From positions 86,690,350 to 86,754,349 of the forward strand of contig NC_067473.1 in NCBI RefSeq assembly GCF_947179515.1: 64,000 bases of DNA, read 5' to 3'. The notes under the pieces were generated by a model that saw only the letters and a program-made list of their open reading frames with translations, was not told the DNA's origin and did no database searches. Origin of the DNA: Apodemus sylvaticus (Eukaryota; Chordata; Mammalia; Rodentia; Muridae). Position 1 is the stretch's first letter; each line of letters starts with the position of its first letter. Of the stretch, positions 22,401-33,189 are shown one piece after another. The position numbers and the translations under genes are program-made.

Positions 22401-24142
22401 TTAGTTGGTCTTGTCAGTGCTGGACTCACCAGTGCAAGCTGCCCCTTCCCAGGTGGCCTCTGGTGCACAGCTTACCTCCTGCACTGCCTGGAGACAGGGT
22501 GCTTTTGCCCATGCAGTTCAGATCCCGAAGCAGACACCCAAAGGCTCCCACTGGTGCCCGCTGGATTCACCGGAGCACACTGACTTCTCCCAGCTGGCTG
22601 CCCAGAAGCCCCTCCTGACTCTTGCAGGGCCTGGAGAGGACCTGGGTGTTGCTGCCCAGGCTGATCTGGATCCGGAAGCGGAGAGAGTTGAGCTCAGGGC
22701 TCTAGCCGGAAGCCTCAGGACTTGGACCCAAGCTCTGGGCCGCAGGAGCAAGCCGTGCTGGGAGCTCCCATACTGCCTCTGGGTGCACACCGGGTCTCCC
22801 GCACTTCCTGGAGACCGAGCACTGTGGCCCTCGTCATTCATATCCCAAAGCAGGCACCCGAAGGCTCCCGCTGGGGCCCGCTGGATTCACTGGAGCACAC
22901 CGACTTCTCCCTGCTGGCCGCCCAGAAGCCCCTCTTGCCTTTTGCAGGACCTGGAGACGCGGTTTTGCTGTCCAGGCTGATCTGGATTAGGAAGTGGAGA
23001 GACTTGAGCTGAGGGCTCCCGCCAGAGGCCTCAGGACTGGGACCCGAACTCTGGGCTGCAGGAGCAAGCTGTGCTGCAAGCTCCCAGACCGCTTCTGGGT
23101 GCACACCGGGTCTCCCGCACTTCCTGGAGACCGAGTGCTGTAGCCCTGGCTGTTCAGATCCCAAAGCAGGCACAGGACGGCTCCCGCTGGGGCCTGCTGG
23201 ATTCACCAGAGAACACCGACTTCTCCCTGCTGGCCTGCTGATGTGTTCTTGGGTGCCCTTGCAGGTATAGTGTGCTTTGCCCCTGATTGTGTCTGTGAAC
23301 CAGATGGAGCCCGTGTGCACCCCCAGGGAGCGCAGATAGTGTATGCTGCAGGGACCTCACCCGCCTGCTGATCACTCCGCTGAGCAGCTGATCCCCCAAC
23401 TGGGCTGGCGCACACAAGGTTAGCCTGGCCGCCCAGGCCCTGGGTCCATGCAAAAGCCTGGGAGTCCAAGGTCCGAGCAAAGTTCCCCTCGGGCTATGAC
23501 TGTCAACGGGGTCTGCCAGGTGACCAGGATGGCGGGAGTCCCCGAAAGCACCGGGAGATTCTGCTGGGCTAACAACCTCCTGGGCGGGTTGACACACAGA
23601 TGGCCCACCAAGCCGCCCAGTTCTTGGGGTCAGTCCAGGGCCTGTTGGGGCCTAGATACCTGCTTTGTTAGCCTCAGGCTATGCTTGTTAGCCGGCTCTG
23701 CCCTCCCGAGCTCTCTGGGTCCTGTAGGCAAAATGGAGGTGCGCGTGCCAGTCAGGGCAAAAAATCCTCCTGGCTGTGTTGGCACCCCGATGGCCCCCCG
23801 AACAGCCCAGGGCCTGGGTGCAGGCCAACGCTTGTTGGGCTCAGACCCCCGGGATGTTGGCCTCGGGTTATGTTTCTGTACCTCAGTATGTCTGATCTCT
23901 CTAGAGTCCGAAACCAAGATGGAGGTGAGCCTCTCCTGACTGGCGGAAGGCCGAGTTCTGAAGTGGCTTCTGTGCCGCAAAAGGCACCGCAAATCCGCAG
24001 CTGCTTGCAGCCCGGCTGGCCAGAGAAGGTCAGTGATCGTGGGCGCAGGGCCTAACTGGACCCTGTGTCGCCTTGGTTCCACTGCTGATGGCCCTTCAGC
24101 TGGACCAGCCACTGCTGCACTGCCGCCACCGCCTCCGCTGCC
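22400..24142 (-). promoter_or_regulatory. L1-C 5' UTR with tandem ~318-bp units
   Basis: GC-rich region, unlike the AT-rich surroundings, that corresponds to the internal promoter of a rat-type L1. The phrase CTGGATTCAC followed by GAGCACAC or a variant, then GACTTCTCCC, recurs at 22561, 22881 and about 23197. The spacing of 320 and 316 bp shows about two and a half tandem units. The distal part (23250-24142) is single copy and ends with a GC-rich stretch (CCGCCACCGCCTCCGCTG) that would be the transcript start. The long ORFs in this stretch, on both strands, are by-products of its composition. Confidence 0.8.
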
Positions 24143-24181
24143 CCCTTTGTGATTTCTTAGTTGTTTCTACTTCTGTTTTCA

Positions 24182-24365
24182 TTTTTTAAAGATTTATTTA
24201 TTTATTATATGTAAGTACACTGGAGTTGTCTTCAGACACCCCAGAAGAGGGCATCAGATCTCATTATGGATGGTTGTGAGCCACCTTGTAGTTGCTGGGA
24301 TTTGAACTAAGGACCTTCAGAAGAGCAGTCAGTGATCTTAACCACTGAGTCATCTCCAGCCCATA
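24182..24365 (-). mobile_element. B2 SINE
   Basis: Reverse complement of B2: AAAGATTTATTTATTTATTATATGTAAGTACACTG at the low-coordinate end, and ACCACTGAGTCATCTCCAGCCC, antisense of the tRNA-derived head with box A, at the high end. Flanks TACTTCTGTTTTCA (24168-24181) and TACTTTTGTTTTTA (24366-24379) are a target duplication with two mismatches. It is inserted in L1-A ORF1. Confidence 0.92.
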
Positions 24366-25285
24366 TACTTTTGTTTTTAGATCCTGGATGGTTTTGCTCA
24401 GTTCCTTCACTTGTTTGTTTGTGTTTTCCTTTAATTCTTTAAGAGATTTTTGTGTTTCCTTTTTCATGATTTCTGCCTATTGACTCAATTTCTCATGCAT
24501 TTAAGTGATTTTTGTGTTTCCTCTTTATTGGCTTTTATCTGTTGTCCCATATTCTCCTGAACTTCTTTAAGTGATTTTTGTGTTTCCATTGTATGGGTTT
24601 CTAACTGATTCATGTTCCCCGTATTTCTTTAAGAAATTTATTTATGTCCTTTTTGTGTTGCTCTAGCAGCATCATGACAAGTGATGTTAAATCCAGATCT
24701 TGTTTTTCTGGTGTATTGGGGTATCCAGGACTTACTGTTGTTGGACAATTGGGTTCAGACGCTGCCATATTGCCTTGATTTCCATTAGTAACGTTCCTAC
24801 ATTTGCTTTTTGCCATCTGGTTGTCTCTGGCATTAATTAGTCTTGTTGACACTGTCTGGTGTTTGAACTTCCTATGAGCCTGTAAGGCTAATCCCTCACA
24901 GCTGGATGACTGGGTTTCCCTTTGCACAGATTGCTGATTTGCTGCCCTCCTCTTGAGTGTCCTTGGAGCCCTGGTGTGTCTTGCCCTAAGCAATGCTATA
25001 CTCGGGTTGTCTCTGTGAACCTGATGCTGGCTATCTGCTCCTTCAAGGAGTGAAGATGGCGGATGCTGCTGGGACCTTTTCCAAGTGCTGATCACTCTGC
25101 AGGGCAAATGATCCCCAGAGAGAGTTGGCACACTGATGGCCAGCAGAGCTGCCCAGGCCCTGGCTGCAGGCAAAATCCTGAAAGGCTTAGACCCAAGCAA
25201 TGTTACCCTTGTGTTATGTCTGCCTACATGGCGCTGTCTGATAGATCTCTCTAGTGTCTGGGAGCCAAGATCCTCATGGTCATTT

Positions 25286-28200
25286 CATAAGTAATCTTTC
25301 AACCCCATCAGATATCTGAGAGTGACCAACATTAACTGGAAATATACAAGAATCCAAACACAGCTTCCAGAACTGAGATAAATTGCAGAGACAGCTGATT
25401 ACTTATACAACCCCAGCAAGTCAGGAAGTTGGACCATCTGTCCTTAGCCTTCTGTCCCAGGATCATCTGACAGATCTTAGAGAAACAGGAATATTGAGGA
25501 GTAGCCTATTCTGTTTCACAAGAATTAATCTGTCCTAACCTGTAAGTTTTGTCCTTTTCTGGACAGTATTCTGTCTGTAGATGAATTGACTAGTGAATAA
25601 ACAACATTGAATGTCACATTCTGTGCATTTCTGACGTTTTTTAAAATCTATTATCTATATGAAGTAACCTGGACTATTCTCCCATAACTACTCTCAGCTA
25701 TTTTTAATTAAAATATCTGAAAACACCCTAACAATAAACTCAGAACCATGAATTTACTATGTGGCCCTTAACTCACATACCTAAACATCTTAGATCAGTT
25801 TATAATAACAGTTATAGAAGAACTGGGTCTATTCCATGTACTTTTAAAAAGTTTGTATCAAAAGAAGAAATTTATACCAATAAAAACCTTGATCTTACAT
25901 CAAAACAAGAAACTATGGCTTCAACTTAATAACAATTAAAAAGATTTCTAACAAATAAGATTATGTCTGTGCAATCAATTCTATCTATTTCCTCCATGTT
26001 CCAATTATGACCATTTCTACATAGAAAGACAGCTTATAATAGCCACTTCCAGTCCCAAATCCCAGGGAATTAAGGCTATGACACTTCATAACTTCTTCAA
26101 GCTGAATATAGGCATTGAGACATTTTGAAGGGGGAGGAGGGTAGGAAAAATAGGGGTGCTGGTTTGCCTTAAAAAGTCCACAGCAAGATTGATTTAGACT
26201 TTGATGTCTGTGTCTTGACTGGATCTGGCTGAAAGTTCAAGACCTCAGGAGTTCAAGCAGGTCAGTTCAACATGTATGATGATGAGACTCATCAAGACTG
26301 TATATTCTGTAGTATGCAAATCTCAAAACAAAATTTTCATAACATCAAGATATATTTTTTTGTTTGATTCTGGAATCTAGTCCTCAAGGCTGGATTCATA
26401 TAACTCTGGAAGGTGTATAGACTCTAATGACCTTTCCTAAACACACAAAGTCAAAACTTTTCTCCCAAAATGTCATACCTTTAGTCAGCAACCAGGAAAG
26501 CTTGTATCCTGGCCTCTCTACAAGAGGAATATCAAAACCATAAAACTCAAAATCACAACCATTTTGAAAGTTATAACAATCCAAACAAATGGAGTAAACT
26601 AAAATACTGTGGGTTTTTTCTTAGGCCTTGTCTATTTTGCCGAGCAGGATAAAAACCCAAGAATGCCATGGAGCCTCTCTAGACAGAATTTGAATATCTT
26701 GTGAGGCATATAAAGCAATCTCCATACCATCTTACTGTTTGCCTCTCTGCCTAGAGCAGCCATATTGTTGTATCATATATCTGTTCAGCTATCTGCCTAG
26801 AGCCATTGTATAATATCTATCTGTTGATCTCTCTACCTGAATCCAAAGACAATATTAATTGCTACCTTACATAGTAGGCAATTATTATTACTGGCTCTAT
26901 ATTTGGAGTCTGACTAGGTTTCCCTATTCTAGTTCCAAATCACAGGAGGAAAATCCCCGCATGATTTGGACAATATCTGTAATGACACATTCCTAAAAGC
27001 AAGTAATCCCAATTTTATAAATTCATTGTTCAAGCCATCTCTGCCCTAAGAAGTAGGCAACTTCATTCTTCTCCTGTCTCTGAGAAGCCTGCAATTCCCA
27101 ACAGGGAACCTTAGGGCCTGCTTTGTTGCAATTCCCATTCAGAGTCCACAACTCATCTAGTACTAACTTTCTCTCACTTATAAAATAAAACTTTAATTCT
27201 CAAGCTACTGATCTTTAATTTTCTAGTGAAGTCATGACCAACATGTTGGTTTGCCACCTGTTGTTGGAAATCTTATAGAAGAAATGCCAATTCCTGTGAT
27301 CCATCCATCTACTCTCTGCCAACTCTCTAGCGGGACCAGAGTTCCTGAGTTCCTTTCAATGTCATGCCAGCCCCACACAACTGTTTACCCCATGGTCAGC
27401 TGCCATAACACCCAGCAAACCAGCAGAAACAAAACTCTAGAAGCTTAAAATTGACAAGTCAGATTTATGTATTAACAAATTCTCAGTTCACAAGATGCCA
27501 ACACAATAATTTAAGAGCCAATTGATAATGATACAAGCTGCCCACCTAGATTATACATGTTATACCAATTATTCTATCCTTAATGATATCATATCTACCT
27601 GTGGCTACTTGAAGCCATGCTGGATCAGGATCTTCTTCCTGTCCATGCCTTTTTTTTTTCTTTTTTATCTGAGATGCTCTCTGTCTCTGCAACTCTTCAC
27701 TATGCCTCCCTTTTTCCTGTCCAGTTACAGGTCTCCTGGTGCACTAATATTTCAATGTAATTGGACAGGGAAATTCCTACCACAAAACATCCTAGAGTCT
27801 CTGTTTAAAAATCAAAATCACTATATGCAATGCAATGTTGGGACAGAAAATAAAGTTTAAACCACTGAATCAACTAAAATGCATGGCTTCCTGGTCATGA
27901 GAAAGAGACCACTTTAGAGAAAATCAAATCAAATTTTCATCTGGAACTCACACACTGTGTGCTCAAAGTGCATCTCTATTGCAACTTTTTCCCTGTTGAA
28001 AGAGGAGCAGACACTGGGTAGCTGCTGATCTTTTCAGCTAGGTGAAATGTAGAAGTCTGGAAAATTGGGCATCTTTCTTCACCACCACTAGATGGCCTCT
28101 GCGAATTATTTCCATGACAGTACCAACTTCTTGTTTATTTTGAAAAGATTTTATTGTTTTCCTCTTAATGTTTTGTTTTTTTAAAATAATGTCAAACAGT

Positions 28201-29585
28201 GTGTTTAATCCTATTCTTTCCTGAACTCTAACTCCTACAAAAATCTATGACACATCACATGTTACATACTTTAGCAAATAAGAAACTTACAAAGAAATGT
28301 AGAAAAAAGAAAAGGAAGGAAGGAAGGAAAGGAAAGGAAAAGGCCACTAAAACCACAAAGTCTGATTTGTGTTGACCATCTACTACTGAGCATGAGGCCT
28401 GCCTGAGTATGTGGTTGATATACACAGTGTTGATACACAGGAAACAAACAAGCAAACAAACAGATTTTCCATCTCCGTGCACTTTGAGAATATCTTCTTG
28501 GCCAGGGTAGGACTTTGCAACCACATGCTCTCCTTCACACTTGATTTGCTGTCTGACTTGAGCTTATACATGTTTATGTATATAGTTAAATCTCTGAGAA
28601 TGGATATGTGCATTTACTATTGTGTGTCTGAAAAATGCTGTTTCCTTAAAGTTGTTCACCATCTCTGGCTCTTGTCATATTTCTGCCCCCTCCTCTGCAT
28701 ATATACTGAGCTTTGAGTGGAGCAATGTAATAAAGACAACTCATTCAGGACAAACTACACAACACACTGCATTCTTCATTTGTGAGTCTCTGTATTAATT
28801 ACCACTTATTCAGGAAGATGCCTGTCTGATCAGGTTGAATAATGTTCTAATTATTAATGGATAATAGCAGTATATTATTAGAAGGTGGTGTATTGCTATG
28901 TTCATTTATAAGATTAATGGATATATTAATGGATAAGAATAATAGTGATAGGTTTTCCTCTGGGACCTTCATTGTTTTAGACAGAAAATTGGCCATTCTA
29001 ACAATATTTCATATGGCTTCCATCTGAAGCCTTATGAATTGATCCTTTTGGATTATGGATTGAGCCTTAACTCCAATTAAAAAACAACAAAGGCGGTTGA
29101 ACATTTCTCTAACATCTATGCCATTATTTCATTAGTAGACATATCTGGTATATTGCTATTATAGCTCATAAGATTCATAGCTGAGTGATACCGATGATTT
29201 ACTTCTCTCCTCTGGTAGCATGTACAGCTTCTTAGATCACTTTGGATGCTAGCCAGTAGAAGTAAAGCTTCCAGCAGAATACTAGCTTGATTTCTTTATG
29301 TTCTATGCCATATGTATATGTTGTCTTCAGCAGCACAGTTCGACTATCCAGTTGTAGAGAGTAAGCAATAGCATTGAAAACAGCCTGCAGTTTTGAGAGA
29401 GATGAACAAGACATCTTTGGCCAAACACCTAACTGGAACTGGCAGTTTTATTTAGTAGTATATGATGTCTGGTTGGGGCATTTCCTCCATTATTATATGG
29501 TGACTCAATTTAAATTTATTGTGTTTATGTATATATGTTCAGATACTTCCACACTAGAAAAAGCCATATGTCTTCTTCAAAAACC
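25286..29585. other. Mostly unrecognised AT-rich sequence
   Basis: About 4.3 kb without a supported gene; no ORF here exceeds about 124 codons and none shows a domain. The section 26850-27860 has the look of an old rodent LTR-type repeat, but I cannot name it or find its ends. A GGAA/GGAAA-rich tract lies at about 28305-28341. An AATAAA-bearing segment near 27850 has no partner features. Confidence 0.4.
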
Positions 29586-29589
29586 CTTT

Positions 29590-31262
29590 AGAGGCCATTT
29601 GCACCAGGGAGCTGGGAGACTCCATAGCCTTTTGTGCATAGCCTTCCAGGAGGTAGTAATCTCCCAGCAGGTTTTCACTTTTGAGCATAAAGGTAAGATC
29701 TTCAACTTCTCCCTGGAAGGGATACAGCTAGGATCACACAGGGCCTAAGATCATTGGAGCAGCTGGAACAGAAGTCTTCCCACCCACCACCATTTGCACT
29801 GGGGAGCCAGGAAGCTCCACAGTCTATTGTGCATAGCCCCCAAGGTGAGAGAGATCTCCCAGCAGTGCTTTCACTTTTGAGCTCAGAGGAGTAAGGACAC
29901 AGGCTTACAGGCCCACAGGAGGAACAAACTCCAGACTGAGAAATACCAACTAGCACCAGATGGCAAAAGGCAAGCACAAGAACCCTACCAACAGAAACCA
30001 AGGCCACATGGCAACATCAAAACCCAGTTCTCCCACCACAGCAAGTTCCAGATACCCCAACACACCAGAAAAGCAAGAGTTGGATTTAAATCATATCTCA
30101 TGATGCTGATAGAGGGCTTCAAGAACTTAAATAACTCCCTTAAAGAAATACAGGAGAATATTAGTCAAAAGGTAAAAGCCCTTAAAGAAGAAACACAAAA
30201 ATGCCTTAAAGAAATACAGGAGCTCATGGGTCAACAGGCAGAAGTCCTTAAAGAAGAAACGTAAAAATCACTTAAAGAATTACAGGAAAACACAAAGAAT
30301 CAAGTGAAGGAACTGACCAAAACCATCCAAAATCTAAGAGTGGAAGTTGAAACATTAAAGAAATCACAATGTCAGACATCTCTGGAGATAGAAAACCTTG
30401 AAAAGAATTCAGGAGTCATAGATGCAAACATCAACAACAGAATACCAGATATAGAAGAAAGAACCTCAGGTGCTGAAGATACCATAGAAAACATTGACTC
30501 AACAGTCAAAGAACATGCAAAATGCATAAACCTGGTAACCCAAAATATCCAGGAAATCCAGGACACAATGAGAAGACCAAACCTAAGGATTATAGGTATA
30601 GACTAGAGCGAGGATTTACATCTTAAAGACCCAGTAAATATCTTCAACAAAATTGTAGAAAACTTCTCTAACCTAGAGAAAGAGATACCCATGAACATAC
30701 AAGAAGCCTTCAGAACTCCAAACAGACTGGACCAGAACAGGAAATCCTCCCTGCACATAATAATCAAAACACCAAATTCACTAAACAAAGAAAGAATATT
30801 AAAAGCTGTAAGGAAAAAGAGGCAAATAACTTATAAATGCAGACCTATCAGAATCACACCAGACTTCTCACCAGAGATGATGAAAGCTAGATGATTCTGG
30901 GCAGACATCATACAGACCCTAAGAGAACACAAATGCCAGCCCAGGCTACTATACCCAGCAAAAGTCTCAAGCATCATAGATGGAAAAACCAAGATATTCC
31001 ATGATAAAACCAAATTTGTACAATATCTGTCCACAAATCCATCCCTACAAAGCATAATTGATGGAAAATGCCAACCCAAGGAGGGAAACTACACCCTAGA
31101 AAAAGCAAGAAAGTAATCTTCTTCCAACAACCCCCAAAAAAGATACCCACACAAACATAAAAATAACATCAAAAGTAACAAGAAGCAACAATCACTCTTC
31201 CCTAATATCTTTTAACAACAATGGACTCAACTCCCCAATAAAAAGACTTAGACTAATGAAGT
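29590..31262 (+). mobile_element. L1-D: 5' UTR monomers plus ORF1, cut off after ORF1
   Basis: Plus-strand L1 with two 5' UTR units about 197 bp apart: GCCATTTGCACCAGGGAGC near 29592 and ACCATTTGCACTGGGGAGC near 29789, both followed by ATCTCCCAGCAG and TTTTCACTTTTGAGC or close variants. The ~200-bp period is like the F-type monomers of murine L1. ORF1 follows from 30008. The element stops in the ORF1-ORF2 spacer at about 31262, where the AT-rich array begins. Confidence 0.8.
30008..31115 (+). pseudogene. L1-D ORF1, broken
   Basis: From ATG 30008 the coiled-coil region (repeated KEIQEN-like text) and the conserved block MRRPNLRIIGID (30571-30606) are readable. TAA-type stops at 30262-30264 and 30604-30606 and the TGA near 30893 break it. 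The last open piece is 30691-30894. The text continues at lower quality to AGGGAAACTACACCCTAGAAAAAGC near 31083-31107. Confidence 0.75.
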
Positions 31263-31264
31263 AT

Positions 31265-32095
31265 TTCTCATGTAAATCTTCAATTTAATCAGGAAATGTT
31301 TGTAATTTCCCTTATAATTAATTTAGTAATTTCTATTATGTCTACCATTTTACCTGCATTGTTTTTCATGATAATCTTCAATTTTAATGTCTTTCTATAT
31401 ACTTCCTCTATTTTATTAGAAATGCTTCCAATGCAAATCGTTGATTTTATCACAAATGTTGCTAATTATGCGTTCAATTAATTTAGAAAGAGTTCTTACA
31501 CCAACCATTTTTATGTAAAATTTTCCATGAAATAGTCAATTTTAACGTGTCTATTTATTTCGATAATTTTACCAGAAATATTTTCCATGTAAATCTTCAA
31601 TGTTATCTGAAAATGTTTATAATTCCACTTTCAATCAACTTAGAATTATCTTTATGCATATCATTTTATCTACATAATTTTCATGATAATCTTTAATTTT
31701 AGCATGTTTTTCTATATATTTCTTCAATATTATCAGAAATATTTTCCATCTAAATCTTCAAGTTTATCAGAAAATATTTATAATTTCACTTTCAATTATC
31801 TTAGGAATACTTTTATGTCTACCATTATTATATCTATATAAAATTTTCATGATAATCTTCAGTTCTAGCATGCTTTTCTACATTTTTCTACAATTTTATG
31901 AGAAATATTTTCCATGGAAATCTTTAATTCTATCCTAAAATGTTTCTAACCCATATTTCAATTAATTTAGCAATGTTTTATGTGTCTATCACTTTACTCC
32001 TTAATTTTCCATGAAAATTGTCAATTTTAACGTGTTTATCTGAAATATTTTCCATGTAAATCTTTAATTTTATCATAAAATGTTTTTACTTCTCT
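31265..32095 (+). repeat. AT-rich tandem array, ~160-bp unit, copy 1
   Basis: A degenerate phrase like CATGTAAATCTTCAATTTTATCAG recurs at about 31268, 31428, 31586, 31747, 31912 and 32053, giving units of about 160 bp (last one shorter). It resembles murine AT-rich satellite-like dispersed repeats such as MurSatRep1, a name given from memory. A second, colinear copy is at 58345-58940. Confidence 0.75.
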
Positions 32096-32419
32096 TTAAA
32101 AAAAATACAAGTAAAGAGTCTGTGCATATTTTTAAAAAAGCCTTTAGAGTTCGATGTCCTTTCCAATATTCTCTTTTCTAACTTGCCATCCAATTCCTCA
32201 TCCTCCAAAATCCCTCTGTTCTGAATAGCTCATAATATTAATTTTCTATTTTATTTCATAGAAAAAATTTTGACCCCTTGTTGCCTTACTAGCTACCTAA
32301 CCGTCGTGGATATTCTAAATGAAACACACATTTAAACATAACATCAGAAATCCATGTATAAGAGAAAATATAAAATGATTATTATTTTTGATCTAGTTTT
32401 CCTCATTCAAGGTGATTTT
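32096..32419. other. No recognised feature
   Basis: AT-rich linker between the array and an old L1. Confidence 0.4.
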
Positions 32420-33170
32420 TTTCCTTGCTCTATTCAAATCTCTGAAAAGTTATAATTTTATTTTTTGTGATAGCTAAATAACAATTCCATTATGTGAGGT
32501 ATCGCATTTTCATTATCCATTCACCTCTTGATGGGCATCTAGACTGTTTCCAGTTTCTAGCTATTATTATTAGTGCAGCAATGACCATTGATGAAGAAAT
32601 ATCTCTGTAGTAAGACATAGAGCCCATATAGGAGAACAGGATCTTGTGGTAACTTTGTCTGTGTTTTGAAGAACATCATGCTGATTTCTATACTGACTGT
32701 ATAAGTTTTCTCCTTTTCCTGTATCTTTACCATCATTCTCTGTCATTTGTTTTTTATTAATCTTGGTCTTTCTTCCTGTGGTAAGACAAAAAAATAAAAA
32801 ATAAAATGTAATTTCTAGTTACCCTATTCTACAGATGTTGAAAACATTTTAAGTTTTTTTCAGTCATTTGTATTGCATCTTTTCAGAACCATTTGGTTGG
32901 TTTTGTACCTTGATTTCTTTTATTGTTTGTGGTCTCAATGATCAGGTTTTTTTTTTTTTTACTTCTCTTTGTATTCTAGATACTAATCCTCTATCATACA
33001 TATAATTCGTATAGGTTTTTATGTTTTGTTGTTTTACATTTTGAAGACTACCTCTTTGCTCAAATGATGGCATCCTTTACTGTTTTGAAGTTTTTTTTTT
33101 TTTTTTTTACTTTTATGAGAAATACCATTTGTTAATTGCTAGTCTTAATGCATAAACAATCAGGGTTTCA
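32420..33170 (-). mobile_element. Old L1, ORF2 C-terminal part
   Basis: Antisense text such as CCATTCACCTCTTGATGGGCATCTAGACTG and AGCTATTATTATTAGTGCAGCAATGA matches the ORF2 C-terminus of old mammalian L1. It is strongly diverged, with T-runs at about 32947-32960 and 33090-33109. It ends where a plus-strand L1 begins. Confidence 0.7.
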
Positions 33171-33189
33171 ATGAGTATTAATATTGCAC

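Larger units (their letters stand above)
16892..24142 (-). mobile_element. L1-C, full-length L1 with 5' UTR
   Basis: Complete minus-strand L1: T-run and 3' UTR from 16897, ORF2 to about 21140, ORF1 to about 22400, GC-rich 5' UTR to 24142. Together with L1-B it is bracketed by a target duplication in L1-A of about 16 bp: CCCTCTGTGATTTCTT at 15963-15978 and CCCTTTGTGATTTCTT at 24143-24158 (one mismatch). ORF1 and ORF2 carry many stops and frameshifts, so it is inactive. Length is about 7.25 kb, including an expanded TA-rich tract. Confidence 0.9.
12716..25285 (-). mobile_element. L1-A, old minus-strand L1, interrupted by later insertions
   Basis: Host element of a nest. Reading on the minus strand: 5' UTR about 25285-24810, ORF1 in 24800-24366, 24181-24143 and 15978-14770 (interrupted), then the ORF1-ORF2 spacer and the N-terminal half of ORF2 down to 12716. 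Interruptions: solo LTR 15212-15692, L1-B plus L1-C 15979-24142, and B2 24182-24365. Removing them makes the L1 text continuous. The C-terminal half of ORF2 and the 3' UTR are absent, which is not the usual 5' truncation. No long ORF survives. Confidence 0.85.

Noticed and set aside
22343..24112. Many ORFs of 60-191 codons on both strands
   Set aside because: They lie in the GC-rich L1 5' UTR, overlap each other in several frames and show no domain. High GC explains them.
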